64,000 bases of DNA from Rhizobium leguminosarum (lineage in GTDB: Bacteria > Pseudomonadota > Alphaproteobacteria > Rhizobiales > Rhizobiaceae), in assembly GCF_001652265.1 (NCBI RefSeq), contig NZ_LWBS01000109.1:1-64000 (forward strand). Reading direction: 5' to 3'. Shown here piece by piece: positions 34,997 through 44,483 of this stretch (within the stretch, counting starts at the first letter, position 1; the number at the start of each line of letters is the position of its first letter). Position numbers and translations under genes: made by a program. Below the pieces are notes generated by a model, which was not told the DNA's origin, did not search any database, and was given only the letters and a program-made list of their open reading frames with translations.

Positions 34997-36214
34997 TCAG
35001 GGAAGCACATTGGAATAGATGATCGGACTTTGGTCCGGCATGTTATCTAGGTAATCGACTATCACGCTGGATATGGAAGGCGTCGGGCCGTTATTTCCAT
35101 GGACAGGAGGCCCATCCCATGGGACGCCGAGCGGTGTGACCACGCATCCCGCAGGAGCGTTGGTAAAGTCGCTTTGTGCAAAGGCGACCGCGCAATCGTG
35201 GTATTTTTTTGCACTGGCCTCGGCGCCGGCATTGTAGACAATTTGGCCCGGCCGCATCCAGATCGGTGAGGAGGGACTATGGTCGGCCTTGGATGCCTGA
35301 TGTGCCGCCGTTGCAATCGGTGCGAAAAGGGCCGCAGTTCCGAAATTTATGCCGCCGCGTGGATGATTGTTCACGCCAAGCCGATGGCAGGAATTGCAAG
35401 GCAACCCATTGTCTGTATCTGCACGTGGCGTGACAACCGACCAGCTTCGGTTTGAGTCGAAGTCAAGCCCAACATATTTCAGCGGCGACGTTGAATTCGA
35501 ATAACCGTCCGCTTCGCTTGGCATGCTATTGGGCGGCGTCTTGAGCTGCCGAATATAGTTTGACCGTATGAAGCCGCCATTGTCATGACACGCGGTGCAT
35601 CCAATCGCTTCGGTTCCGTGCGGGCTGATCCAATGCCTTTCGCCGTCAGCCCATATCGCGGTATCCCCTTCTGCAGGGGAGGGGATATTATTTCCTGGTA
35701 GATTGCTAAGTGCCTGATAGTAACAGACGGCACCATTCTTCTTATTGTATTGGATAATCGCAATATCGTTATACTGAGTGCCCTCTATTGGAAGGCCGAC
35801 TTTTCGGCAGTGTGCTACTGCTACGGAATCGGATGTCCGCCCAGCGAGCACCTGGAATCGGCTTCCAGGATCACATTGACGATTCAGAGAGTTGGGAGCG
35901 TCGCACAGCGTACCGGCCGGGGCTGTACCTTGGCCGGGCACTTCTACACCGGCACTGCAACTGAAGCGCGGTATAGTAATACCAGTCGCTGCTGCGCATT
36001 TCGCAGCATAATCGGCCAAGCTGTCATGTTGGCCTGTCGTAGAACTGCGCAAAACTTGCCGTTGAAGATATTCTTGAAGATTTTGGTAAAGGACCGATTG
36101 TCGTTGTGCGCCTGTTATATCTTGCGCCGCAACCTTTATGCCAAAGGCGGCAGTTCCCACACAGAGAACAGAGATGGATAATAGCACATGAAATATTCTG
36201 ATTGAGTTGGCCAT
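34997..36214 (-). CDS. secreted diheme cytochrome c-like protein (405 aa)
   Basis: An N-terminal hydrophobic segment serves as signal sequence (about residues 8-30, ending VAAQD). Two heme-binding CXXCH motifs are present, CTACH at 206-210 and CNSCH at 273-277. Seven or more additional cysteines lie in the first 170 residues. Between the motifs the sequence is rich in Ser, Asn and Pro. It is exported and should receive two covalent hemes. I recognise no named family, and no oxidase or peroxidase partner is nearby. The gene is less GC-rich than its neighbours, suggesting acquisition. Confidence 0.7.
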   Translation of the reverse strand: MANSIRIFHVLLSISVLCVGTAAFGIKVAAQDITGAQRQSVLYQNLQEYLQRQVLRSSTTGQHDSLADYAAKCAAATGITIPRFSCSAGVEVPGQGTAPAGTLCDAPNSLNRQCDPGSRFQVLAGRTSDSVAVAHCRKVGLPIEGTQYNDIAIIQYNKKNGAVCYYQALSNLPGNNIPSPAEGDTAIWADGERHWISPHGTEAIGCTACHDNGGFIRSNYIRQLKTPPNSMPSEADGYSNSTSPLKYVGLDFDSNRSWSVVTPRADTDNGLPCNSCHRLGVNNHPRGGINFGTAALFAPIATAAHQASKADHSPSSPIWMRPGQIVYNAGAEASAKKYHDCAVAFAQSDFTNAPAGCVVTPLGVPWDGPPVHGNNGPTPSISSVIVDYLDNMPDQSPIIYSNVLP

Positions 36215-36310
36215 TGCAGTGTCCTCGCGGCCTATACAATCGTATCTAGCATTTTATACACAATACATCTAGGGGTCATAATTTCTTTATAAGCATATTT
36301 CGATCGCCTT

Positions 36311-36430
36311 CGGTCTGCCGGGCAATCCGGTCGGCTTCCACCGAGCAAATTCCGCATTGAGACGGAGTTCCGCTGCGCGCACCAGTACGACCGCTCGACT
36401 GCGCTTCACGGATCAGGAGATTGGAGTAAG
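36311..36430 (+). pseudogene. decayed 3' fragment of a polyol dehydrogenase (copy of 34390-34640)
   Basis: The DNA from GGTCTGCCGGGCAATCCG through GACGGAGTTCCGCTGCGCG and GCGCACCAGTACGACCGCTC parallels the intact dehydrogenase at 34398-34500 with substitutions and small deletions. A further internal deletion then joins to GATCAGGAGATTGGAGTAAG, which matches the intact gene's last codons and stop. The frame is broken. It shows that a second dehydrogenase copy once lay here. Confidence 0.7.
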
Positions 36431-36436
36431 CGGTCC

Positions 36437-37006
36437 CTACGGGGGCCTGACACCGGCTTTCGTCTTGCGAAACAGCAACACCGCGCCTGCGACGACAGCC
36501 GCGGCTCCGACTGCGATCAGCAGGTGGCGGTGAAGGGGAAGGTGGCCCAATGTCTGTTCGATGCCATGCCCGAACACGTAACCGAGTCCTGTGAACAGCT
36601 GCCCCCACACCAGCGCGGCCGCGGCATTCAGGATGACGAATTTACCGGTCGCAATTCGCGTTGTGCCGATGACGATCGGGCTGATCGTCCGCAATCCCAC
36701 CAGGAAACGAAACGCAAGGATGAAGCCTGTGGGATATCTTTCCAGAAGCCGGGTGGCGCGCGCCAGCGCCGGTGTTTCCATCAGCCGGCGGACGAGACCC
36801 CATCGAGCGGCATAACGGCCGGCGAAGAACCAGAACTGATCGCCGGCGAAGGATCCTGCCGTTGCCGCAAGCGACGCCGACCAATAGGTCAGCAGCCCGC
36901 GGTGGGAAATGACGCCGCCAAGGAAGGCGGCTGTTTCGCCCTCGAAGGCTGCACCCAAAAATATCGCCAACAGGCCGTAGTGCTCGATCAGCAGTTCGAT
37001 AGACAC
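36437..37006 (-). CDS. DedA family inner-membrane protein
   Basis: A 189-aa membrane protein with the DedA/SNARE-associated pattern: an N-terminal FEGE motif (AAFEGETAAFLGG), a central GDQFWFFAGRYA segment, and the conserved FRFLVGLRTISPIVIGTTR stretch with its key arginines. DedA proteins act as lipid flippases or transporters linked to membrane potential and envelope stress. It is transcribed on its own. Confidence 0.9.
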   Translation of the reverse strand: MSIELLIEHYGLLAIFLGAAFEGETAAFLGGVISHRGLLTYWSASLAATAGSFAGDQFWFFAGRYAARWGLVRRLMETPALARATRLLERYPTGFILAFRFLVGLRTISPIVIGTTRIATGKFVILNAAAALVWGQLFTGLGYVFGHGIEQTLGHLPLHRHLLIAVGAAAVVAGAVLLFRKTKAGVRPP

Positions 37007-37036
37007 GTAGCTGTCCTCGGCCCGGGTTTTCTACAG

Positions 37037-38398
37037 TTAAACCGGCTTCAAATCCCCAAGCAGCGTCGGGATCAGCTCCGACACCGTCGGATGGATCGGC
37101 ACCGACCATTGCAATGCGGGATACGTCGTTCCCGCATTCATCGCGTCTATGATGCCGTGGATCACCTCGTCGCCTTCGATGCCGAGGATCGCCGCACCGA
37201 GGATTTTTTTGGTCTCGGCGTCGGCGATCACCTTCATGAAGCCCTTGGTCTCGCCGCGCTCGTTGGCGCGGCCGACGCGGCTCATCGGCCGGGTCGAGAT
37301 CATGATCTTGCGTCCCGAGGCGCGCGCCTGCTTCTCCGTCATGCCGACGCGGCCAAGCGGCGGGTCGATATAAAGCGCATAGGCCAGGATGCGGCTCGAG
37401 ACCTTGCGATCGTCGCCGTCGAGCAGATTGGCGGCGGCGATCTCGAAATCATTGTAGGAAGTGTGGGTGAAGGCGCCGTGGCCGTTGCAGTCGCCGAGCG
37501 CCCAGATGCCGTCGACATTGGTGGCAAGCCTGTCGTCGACGGTGATATAGCCGTGCTTGTCGGTGATGACGCCGGCGGCATCGAGGCCGAGATCGTCGGT
37601 GTTCGGCTTGCGGCCGGTGGCGATCAGCACATGGCTCGCATCGATCCTCGCTGAATCGGTGGCGACCAATATTCCGTCGCCGCTCTTGGCGAAGGCGATG
37701 TCGCTGGCGCCGGTATGAATGTCGATGCCCTCCGAGCGCAGGACATCGGCGATCGCATCGGATATATCCTCGTCCTCGCGCGACGCGAGCTTCGGGCCAT
37801 GCTCTATGACGCTGACTTCGGCGCCGAAGCGGCGATACATCTGTGCGAATTCCAGCCCGATATAACTGCCGCCAATGACGGCCAGATGCCGCGGCAGCGT
37901 GTCGAGATGGATGATCGAGGTGCTGGTGAGATAGTCGATATCGTTGATCCCGGGCAGGTCGGGGATGACCGGCCGCGCGCCGACATTGAGGAAGATGCGC
38001 GGTGCGGTCAGTGTCTCGCCGTTGACGCTGACGGTCTTCGGGCCCTCGAAACGGGCGTGGCCGTAAATCATGGTCATGCCGTCCATGCCGGCGAACCAGC
38101 CGAGCAGGCCGTTGCGGGCGTTCATGGTCACGGTTTCGGCACGCGCCCTGACCACCTTCATGTCGATGGCGATCTCGCCCTGGAGATTCACGCCGTAAAC
38201 GGCGCCGTTTCTCGCGACATGGGCGGCGCGGGCGCTGGCGACCAGCGTCTTCGTCGGCATGCAGCCGGCATTGACGCAGGTGCCGCCGAGGAATTTGCGC
38301 TCGATCAGCGCCACCTTCATGCCCTTTTCGACCATGCGGGCGGCGAGGAAGGGGCCGGCCTGACCGGCGCCGATAACGATGGCGTCGAAGCTCTTCAT
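37037..38398 (-). CDS. FAD-dependent pyridine nucleotide-disulfide oxidoreductase (mercuric reductase-like)
   Basis: A 453-aa flavoprotein with GxGxxG FAD-binding start (VIGAGQAGPFLA), the redox-active disulfide CVNAGCMPTK, a second nucleotide-binding fold (VIGGSYIGLEFAQM), a GALGDC-type FAD motif (IWALGDCNGHG) and a C-terminal dimerisation domain ending with HPTVSELIP. It lacks the N-terminal metal-binding domain and C-terminal Cys pair of true MerA. The start at 38398 overlaps the DUF4126 gene by four bases, so the two are co-translated. The substrate is unknown. Confidence 0.87.
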   Translation of the reverse strand: MKSFDAIVIGAGQAGPFLAARMVEKGMKVALIERKFLGGTCVNAGCMPTKTLVASARAAHVARNGAVYGVNLQGEIAIDMKVVRARAETVTMNARNGLLGWFAGMDGMTMIYGHARFEGPKTVSVNGETLTAPRIFLNVGARPVIPDLPGINDIDYLTSTSIIHLDTLPRHLAVIGGSYIGLEFAQMYRRFGAEVSVIEHGPKLASREDEDISDAIADVLRSEGIDIHTGASDIAFAKSGDGILVATDSARIDASHVLIATGRKPNTDDLGLDAAGVITDKHGYITVDDRLATNVDGIWALGDCNGHGAFTHTSYNDFEIAAANLLDGDDRKVSSRILAYALYIDPPLGRVGMTEKQARASGRKIMISTRPMSRVGRANERGETKGFMKVIADAETKKILGAAILGIEGDEVIHGIIDAMNAGTTYPALQWSVPIHPTVSELIPTLLGDLKPV

Positions 38399-38853
38399 GA
38401 CACGGCCACGATCAGCAGCGCGCCGATGACGGCGACGGCATCCTCGATAAGGGCGGCCGGCAGATCCTTGCCGAAGGACGCTGCGAGCCTGCCGCGGACG
38501 GCAGCACCGCCATATGTGCCGATCACGGCGCCGATCACCCCGACAATCAGCCCGCCGAAGAGCAGGCTGTTGGCCGCGCCGATCGTTGCACCTGCCAGCG
38601 CGCCCATGACGATGCGAGCACCGAACTGCACCGGCACCTTGCGCGACGGCGTCGATGGTAGCTGGTCGGTAATCAGTTCGACGACGGCGAGAAGCGTGAA
38701 GATCCACGGCGTCCATTGGTAACCCGTGAACGCAAGCGGCGTCTGCGAGACATCGAACCAGCCAAGCGCCGCGCCCCAGGCGACGGCGGCCGGCGCCGTC
38801 ATAGCGCGAAGCCCGGCAATGACACCAATCAGCAATGCAAGGAGCAGAAACAT
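38395..38853 (-). CDS. DUF4126 family membrane protein
   Basis: A 152-aa protein with four or so membrane segments and the family features LRAMTAPAAVAWGAALGW and KVPVQFGARIVMGALAGA. It overlaps the flavoprotein gene by ATGA. The family's role is unknown, but translational coupling points to joint action with the reductase, for example as a membrane electron or ion component. That is inference. Confidence 0.8.
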   Translation of the reverse strand: MFLLLALLIGVIAGLRAMTAPAAVAWGAALGWFDVSQTPLAFTGYQWTPWIFTLLAVVELITDQLPSTPSRKVPVQFGARIVMGALAGATIGAANSLLFGGLIVGVIGAVIGTYGGAAVRGRLAASFGKDLPAALIEDAVAVIGALLIVAVS

Positions 38854-38944
38854 GCATGATCCCCCTTTTTGCCGGCTCTTGCCGCCGTCAGGGAAAGTTG
38901 CACATTGTCAGGCGCGTGGCAATTCGTCCTTTCGCGCCAAGAGG

Positions 38945-40132
38945 CTAGTTCGCAAAGGCGGCAATGCCGGTGATCGCCCGGCCGATGATCAGCGCGTGGA
39001 TGTCGTGCGTGCCCTCATAGGTGTTGACCACTTCGAGGTTGACCAGATGACGGGCGATGCCGAATTCGTCGGAGATGCCGTTGCCGCCGAGCATGTCGCG
39101 GGCCGCCCGCGCAATCTCCAGCGCCTTGCCGCAGCTGTTGCGCTTGAGGATCGAGGTCAGCTCCACCGGCGGATGGCCGTCCTCCTTCATGCGGCCAAGC
39201 CGCAGGCAGCCCTGAAGGCCGAGCGAGATTTCCGCCGCCATGTCGGCGAGCTTCTTCTGGATCAGCTGGTTGGCGGCAAGCGGCCGGCCGAACTGCTTGC
39301 GCTCGAGCGTGTATTGCCGGGCTCTCGCATAACAATCCTCGGCAGCACCGAGTGCGCCCCAGGCGATGCCGAAACGGGCCGAGTTGAGGCAGGTAAACGG
39401 TCCCTTGAGGCCGGTCACATCAGGCAGAAGGTTTTCCCCAGGCACGAAGACCCCGTCCATCACCACTTCGCCGGTGATCGAGGCACGCAGTCCCACCTTG
39501 CCGTGGATCGCAGGCGCCGAAAGCCCTTTCCAGCCCTTTTCGAGAATGAAGCCGCGGATGAGGCCATCCTCGGTCTTTGCCCAGACGACGAAGACATCGG
39601 CGATCGGTGCGTTGGAGATCCAGGTCTTCGAGCCGGTCAGGCTGTAGCCGCCGTCGACCTTTTTGGCACGTGTCACCATCGAGCCGGGGTCGGAGCCGTG
39701 ATCCGGTTCGGTCAGGCCGAAGCAGCCGATCCATTCGCCGCTGGCGAGTTTCGGCAGGTATTTCAGCTTCTGCGCCTGAGACCCGAAGGTTTCGATCGGC
39801 ACCATCACGAGCGAGGACTGGACGCTCATCATCGAACGATAGCCGCTGTCGACCCTTTCGACTTCGCGGGCGATCAGGCCGTAGGCGACGTAACCGAGGC
39901 CGGCGCCGCCATAATCCGGCGAGATCGTCGGGCCGAGCAGGCCGAGTTCGCCCATTTCGCGGAAGATCTCAGGATCGGTCTTTTCATTGCGGAAGGCGTC
40001 GAGAACGCGGGGCGCAAGCTTTTCCTGCGCATAGGCGTGGGCGGTGTCCTGCACCATGCGCTCTTCGCTGGTCAGCTGCTCCACCAGGCGGAACGGATCG
40101 GCCCAGTCGAAAACTTCGCGCGTATGCTGCAT
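38945..40132 (-). CDS. gcdH: glutaryl-CoA dehydrogenase (acyl-CoA dehydrogenase family)
   Basis: A 395-aa FAD enzyme with acyl-CoA dehydrogenase signatures [16 protein letters not shown] and GGNGISDEF, and the catalytic base Glu in [12 protein letters not shown] near the C-terminus. The Arg-containing and [11 protein letters not shown] segments are typical of GcdH, which oxidises and decarboxylates glutaryl-CoA to crotonyl-CoA in lysine and tryptophan breakdown. It stands alone, divergent from the cupin gene. Confidence 0.9.
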   Translation of the reverse strand: MQHTREVFDWADPFRLVEQLTSEERMVQDTAHAYAQEKLAPRVLDAFRNEKTDPEIFREMGELGLLGPTISPDYGGAGLGYVAYGLIAREVERVDSGYRSMMSVQSSLVMVPIETFGSQAQKLKYLPKLASGEWIGCFGLTEPDHGSDPGSMVTRAKKVDGGYSLTGSKTWISNAPIADVFVVWAKTEDGLIRGFILEKGWKGLSAPAIHGKVGLRASITGEVVMDGVFVPGENLLPDVTGLKGPFTCLNSARFGIAWGALGAAEDCYARARQYTLERKQFGRPLAANQLIQKKLADMAAEISLGLQGCLRLGRMKEDGHPPVELTSILKRNSCGKALEIARAARDMLGGNGISDEFGIARHLVNLEVVNTYEGTHDIHALIIGRAITGIAAFAN

Positions 40133-40295
40133 GGCGGTGTCTCCTCAGCTTGCCTCGCTCAAGTTGGCCATAGACCCGCCAGCCGACCGCGTCAACAGAA
40201 GGTGGTCGCACCGAAAAGACGGGCCACGCCATCTTTTCAAAAGCGTCGGCATGATCCACTTTGCCCGCGATCGATTCTGGAACGAGGAGGCGGAA

Positions 40296-40634
40296 ATGTC
40301 GTCAAGCGATCTGTTCGTATCGGCCGAAGGCGCCGAATGGGTCAATCCCGAGCCCGGCGTCGTCAGGCGCATCATGACCTATCTGCCCGAGATGATGATG
40401 GTGGAAGTGGCCTTCGAAAGCGGCGCCGTGGGTGCGGCCCATTCGCATCCGCACATCCAGGCCAGCTACGTCGCCGAAGGCAGTTTCGAAGTGACGATCG
40501 ATGGCCGGACCGAGGTGCTCAAGCAGGGCGGCAGCTTCATCGTACCCCCCAATCTGGTCCATGGCGTCAAGGCGCTGGAAAAGGGCAGACTGATCGATGC
40601 ATTCACCCCGCACCGGGCCGAATTCCTGAAATAG
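40296..40634 (+). CDS. cupin domain protein (KdgF-like)
   Basis: A 112-aa single cupin with the metal-binding motif HSHPHIQASYVAEG (His, His, Gln/Glu) and the second-motif residues in FIVPPNLVHGV. It resembles KdgF, which converts 4,5-unsaturated uronate to its linear ketone form. The ATG at 40296 follows a GAGGAGG site. No pectin or alginate pathway genes lie nearby, so the substrate is uncertain. Confidence 0.8.
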   Translation: MSSSDLFVSAEGAEWVNPEPGVVRRIMTYLPEMMMVEVAFESGAVGAAHSHPHIQASYVAEGSFEVTIDGRTEVLKQGGSFIVPPNLVHGVKALEKGRLIDAFTPHRAEFLK

Positions 40635-40656
40635 CTGGCACGATGCCACTCATGAT

Positions 40657-41610
40657 CTAAACGTCCGCTCTTGTCCGGCGCGCCGGGCCGGCGGCGGTGA
40701 CATAGGGCGGCACGAAGCGCGCATCCTCGCCGCGTACCGCCTCGCGGAGGAAATCGATGACGGCGCGCACGCGGGGCGCCTGTTTCAGGTCGCGATGGCA
40801 GGTGATCCAGTAGTGGCGCTTGAGGTCGATTTCGTCTGGCAGCACGCGCACGAGTTCGGGATAACGGCTGGCAAAGAAATAGGGCAGGATGCAGAGGCCG
40901 AGGCCGTTTCTCGTGGCAGTCAGCTGCGCGAAGATGCTGGAGCTCTGGAACTGCGGCTTGATGCGCGGGTGCACATCGCCCAGATAATCCAGGCCCGGCG
41001 CGAAAATCATTTCCTCGATATAGCTGACGAAGGGATGGCTGAGCAGGTCTTCGCGGGAGTTGATGTCAGGCGCCTTGGCCAGATAATCCCGCGAGCCGTA
41101 GACCTGCAGGTGGTAATCCGTCAGCTTCTCGGCGAAATACGCCCCGCCCTTCGGTTCGTCGAGCACGACGGAAAGATCGGCCTCCTTGCGCGACAGCGAC
41201 ATGATCTGCTGGATCGTCACCAGTTCCAGCGCCAAGTGCGGATGCTGGGCGGCAAACTGCGGCAGCACGGTTGCGAAGAAGAAATTGGCAAAACCCTCCG
41301 GCGCGCTTAGCCGCACAAGGCCGCGCTGCGCCATCGAGCCGTCGGCGAGGTCGGCACGCAGCCGCTCGGTCTCCTGCTCCATCCTTTCGGCCGTCTCGAC
41401 GAAGCGCGTGCCCATGGCGGTCAGCACGTAGCCGCGCGGATTCCGCTCGAACAGCTTGACCTTGAGGGTGAACTCCAGCCGATCGATGCGGCGCGAGACG
41501 GTGGCATGGCTGGAGCGCAACTGGCGAGCCGCCGTCGACAGCTGTCCGGTGCGGGCGACGGCTAGAAAAAACTGCAGATCGTCCCAAGTAAACTGCGATG
41601 GATTGTTCAT
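40657..41610 (-). CDS. LysR family transcriptional regulator
   Basis: A 317-aa LysR regulator with an N-terminal helix-turn-helix (ARTGQLSTAARQLRSSHATVSRRI, trimmed; about residues 17-42) and an effector-binding domain. It diverges from the ABC transporter operon at 41785 and is the likely regulator of that operon. A palindromic site lies 10 bases upstream of its start codon. Confidence 0.9.
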   Translation of the reverse strand: MNNPSQFTWDDLQFFLAVARTGQLSTAARQLRSSHATVSRRIDRLEFTLKVKLFERNPRGYVLTAMGTRFVETAERMEQETERLRADLADGSMAQRGLVRLSAPEGFANFFFATVLPQFAAQHPHLALELVTIQQIMSLSRKEADLSVVLDEPKGGAYFAEKLTDYHLQVYGSRDYLAKAPDINSREDLLSHPFVSYIEEMIFAPGLDYLGDVHPRIKPQFQSSSIFAQLTATRNGLGLCILPYFFASRYPELVRVLPDEIDLKRHYWITCHRDLKQAPRVRAVIDFLREAVRGEDARFVPPYVTAAGPARRTRADV

Positions 41611-41620
41611 TGCGATCCTC

Positions 41621-41640
41621 TCTGTTCAAATATGAACAGA
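41621..41640. promoter_or_regulatory. LysR operator candidate (20-bp palindrome)
   Basis: TCTGTTCA-AATA-TGAACAGA is a perfect inverted repeat with 8-bp arms and contains the T-N11-A pattern of LysR boxes. It sits immediately upstream of the LysR gene in the divergent promoter region. A half-site is repeated at 41743-41750. Confidence 0.7.
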
Positions 41641-41742
41641 TACTGTTTGGAATTAGTTGTAAACCACCCGTTGCCTCAGGGCGGAATTTCCGTGATCGTA
41701 GGGTGAGGGTCCGTCGTTCTGAGGAGGACGGCTGGCCAAATT

Positions 41743-41750
41743 TGAACAGA
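41743..41750. promoter_or_regulatory. second LysR half-site
   Basis: TGAACAGA repeats exactly the right arm of the palindrome at 41621-41640 and lies about 35 bases before the binding-protein start. LysR proteins often contact a strong recognition site and a weaker activation site like this one. Confidence 0.5.
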
Positions 41751-41784
41751 TCCGCAATCTGGCCAATCTCTGGGAGGAGAGAAT

Positions 41785-42990
41785 ATGCGAAAGAATCTCA
41801 TTGCATCAGTTGCATTTCTGCTTGCAAGCAGCACAGCGGTGCTCGCGCAGGGCGCGACCGACGGCAAGGTCAAGATCGGCATCCTGAACGACCAGTCGGG
41901 TGTCTATGCCGATTTCGGCGGCAAGTCTTCCGTCGAGGCCGCCAAGATGGCGGTTGAGGATTTCGGCGGCAAGGTGCTTGATGTGCCGGTCGAGATCGTC
42001 GATGCCGACCACCAGAACAAGGCGGATATCGCCTCCAACATCGCCCGCCAGTGGTACGACACCGAGCAGGTGGATGCGATCATGGAGTTGACGACCTCGT
42101 CGGTGGCGCTTGCCGTGCAGGCGATCGGCAAGGAGAAGAAGAAGATCGACATCGTCACGGGTGCTGCGACGACGGATCTGACCGGCAAGGCCTGCTCGCC
42201 TTACGGTTTCCACTGGGCTTATGACACGCATGCGCTCGCCGTTGGCACCGGCGGCGCGCTCGTCAAGCAGGGCGGCGACAGCTGGTTCTTCCTGACCGCC
42301 GATTATGCCTTCGGCTATTCGCTGGAGCAGCAGACCAGCGATTACGTCAAGGCGAGCGGCGGCAAGGTCGTCGGCGCCGTGCGCCATCCGCTATCGACCC
42401 AGGACTTCTCGTCCTTCCTGCTTCAGGCGCAATCGTCTGGCGCCAAGGTGATCGGCCTTGCCAATGCCGGCCTCGATACCTCGAACGCCATCAAGCAGGC
42501 GGCTGAATTCGGCATCACCCAGGGCGGCCAGCATCTGGCGGCGCTGCTCTTCACATTGGCCGAAGTCCACGGCCTCGGCCTCGAGGCGGCGCAGGGGCTG
42601 ACGCTGACGGAAGGCTATTACTGGAACCGCGACGACGAAAGCCGCGCCTTTGCGAAAAAGTTCTTCGCCCGCACCGGCAAGATGCCGAACATGATCCATA
42701 CCGGCACCTATTCGGCGGTGACGCAATATCTGAAAGCCGTGCAGAAGGCCGGCACCGACGAGACGGAAGCCGTCGCCAAGCAGCTGCATGAAATGCCCGT
42801 CGACGACGTCTTTGGTCGCGGCGGCACGGTCGGCGCCAATGGCCGCATGATCCACGACATGTACCTGCTGCAGGTGAAGAAGCCTTCCGAAAGCAAGGAG
42901 CCGTGGGATTACTTCAACGTGCTCGCCACCATTCCCGGCAAGGAAGCCTATATCGATCCCGCCAAGAGCGGCTGCGATCTGGTGAAGTAG
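41785..42990 (+). CDS. ABC transporter substrate-binding protein, branched-chain (HAAT) family
   Basis: A 401-aa periplasmic binding protein with a signal peptide (ends AVLAQ) and the type I fold pattern of the LivJ/AmiC group (KIGILNDQSGVYADFGGKSS, trimmed; ELTTSSVALAV). It is followed by two ATPases and two permeases, so it is the receptor. Members bind amino acids, amides, short-chain acids or alcohol-derived compounds. The downstream oxidoreductases argue against simple amino acid uptake. Confidence 0.88.
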   Translation: MRKNLIASVAFLLASSTAVLAQGATDGKVKIGILNDQSGVYADFGGKSSVEAAKMAVEDFGGKVLDVPVEIVDADHQNKADIASNIARQWYDTEQVDAIMELTTSSVALAVQAIGKEKKKIDIVTGAATTDLTGKACSPYGFHWAYDTHALAVGTGGALVKQGGDSWFFLTADYAFGYSLEQQTSDYVKASGGKVVGAVRHPLSTQDFSSFLLQAQSSGAKVIGLANAGLDTSNAIKQAAEFGITQGGQHLAALLFTLAEVHGLGLEAAQGLTLTEGYYWNRDDESRAFAKKFFARTGKMPNMIHTGTYSAVTQYLKAVQKAGTDETEAVAKQLHEMPVDDVFGRGGTVGANGRMIHDMYLLQVKKPSESKEPWDYFNVLATIPGKEAYIDPAKSGCDLVK

Positions 42991-42995
42991 CAACG

Positions 42996-43777
42996 ATGGC
43001 GGTTTCCGCAATTGAAACTCAGGAAAAGCCGCGGGTGGTCTTGTCCGCCCGCGGCCTGCGCCGCGATTTCGGCGGCTTCACGGCCGTCAAGAACGTCGAT
43101 CTCGATGTGCACGATGCAAGCGTGCATGCACTGATCGGCCCGAACGGCGCCGGCAAGACGACAGTCTTCAACCTGCTGACCAAATTCCTGCAGCCGACAT
43201 CAGGTACGATCACGCTGATGGGCACCGATATCACCAAGACGCCTCCCGACAAAGTGGCGCGCATGGGGCTCGTTCGCTCCTTCCAGATCTCCGCGGTCTT
43301 CCCGCACCTGACCGTCCTCGACAATGTCCGCGTGGCGCTGCAGCGGCCGAACAATCTTTCCACACAGTTCTGGCGGCCGCTCTCGGCACTCGATCGGCTG
43401 AACGAGCGAGCCGAGCAACTGCTCGCCAGCGTCGGGCTTTCCAAGGAGCGCGATCATATCGCCGCCGATCTTTCCTATGGCCGCAAGCGCGTGCTGGAGA
43501 TCGCCACCACGCTGGCGCTCGATCCCAAGGTGCTGCTGCTCGATGAGCCGATGGCTGGCATGGGGCAGGAGGATGTCGGCGTCGTCTCGTCGATTATCCG
43601 CGAGGTCGCCCGCGACCGCGCCGTATTGATGGTCGAGCACAATCTCTCCGTCGTCGCCAATATCTGCCAGCACGTCACCGTGCTGCAGCGCGGCGAGATC
43701 CTCGCCGAGGGCGATTATGCCACCGTCAGCCAGGATGAGCGCGTACGCGTGGCCTATATGGGCACGGAGGAGCATTG

Positions 43778-43778
<1 letters not shown>
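42996..43778 (+). CDS. ABC transporter ATPase, LivG type
   Basis: A 260-aa ATPase with Walker A GPNGAGKTT, signature LSYGRKRVLEIA (in place of LSGGQ), Walker B LLLDEPMAGMG and the switch His in VEHNLSVV, as in LivG. The ATG at 42996 lies five bases after the binding-protein gene. It pairs with the next gene to power the LivHM-type permeases. Confidence 0.9.
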
Positions 43779-44479
<701 letters not shown>

Positions 44480-44483
44480 CCAG

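Noticed and set aside
38399..38857. Extension of the flavoprotein frame upstream
   Set aside because: It overlaps the DUF4126 gene in another frame and looks like a shadow; the FAD-binding start fits the ATG at 38398.
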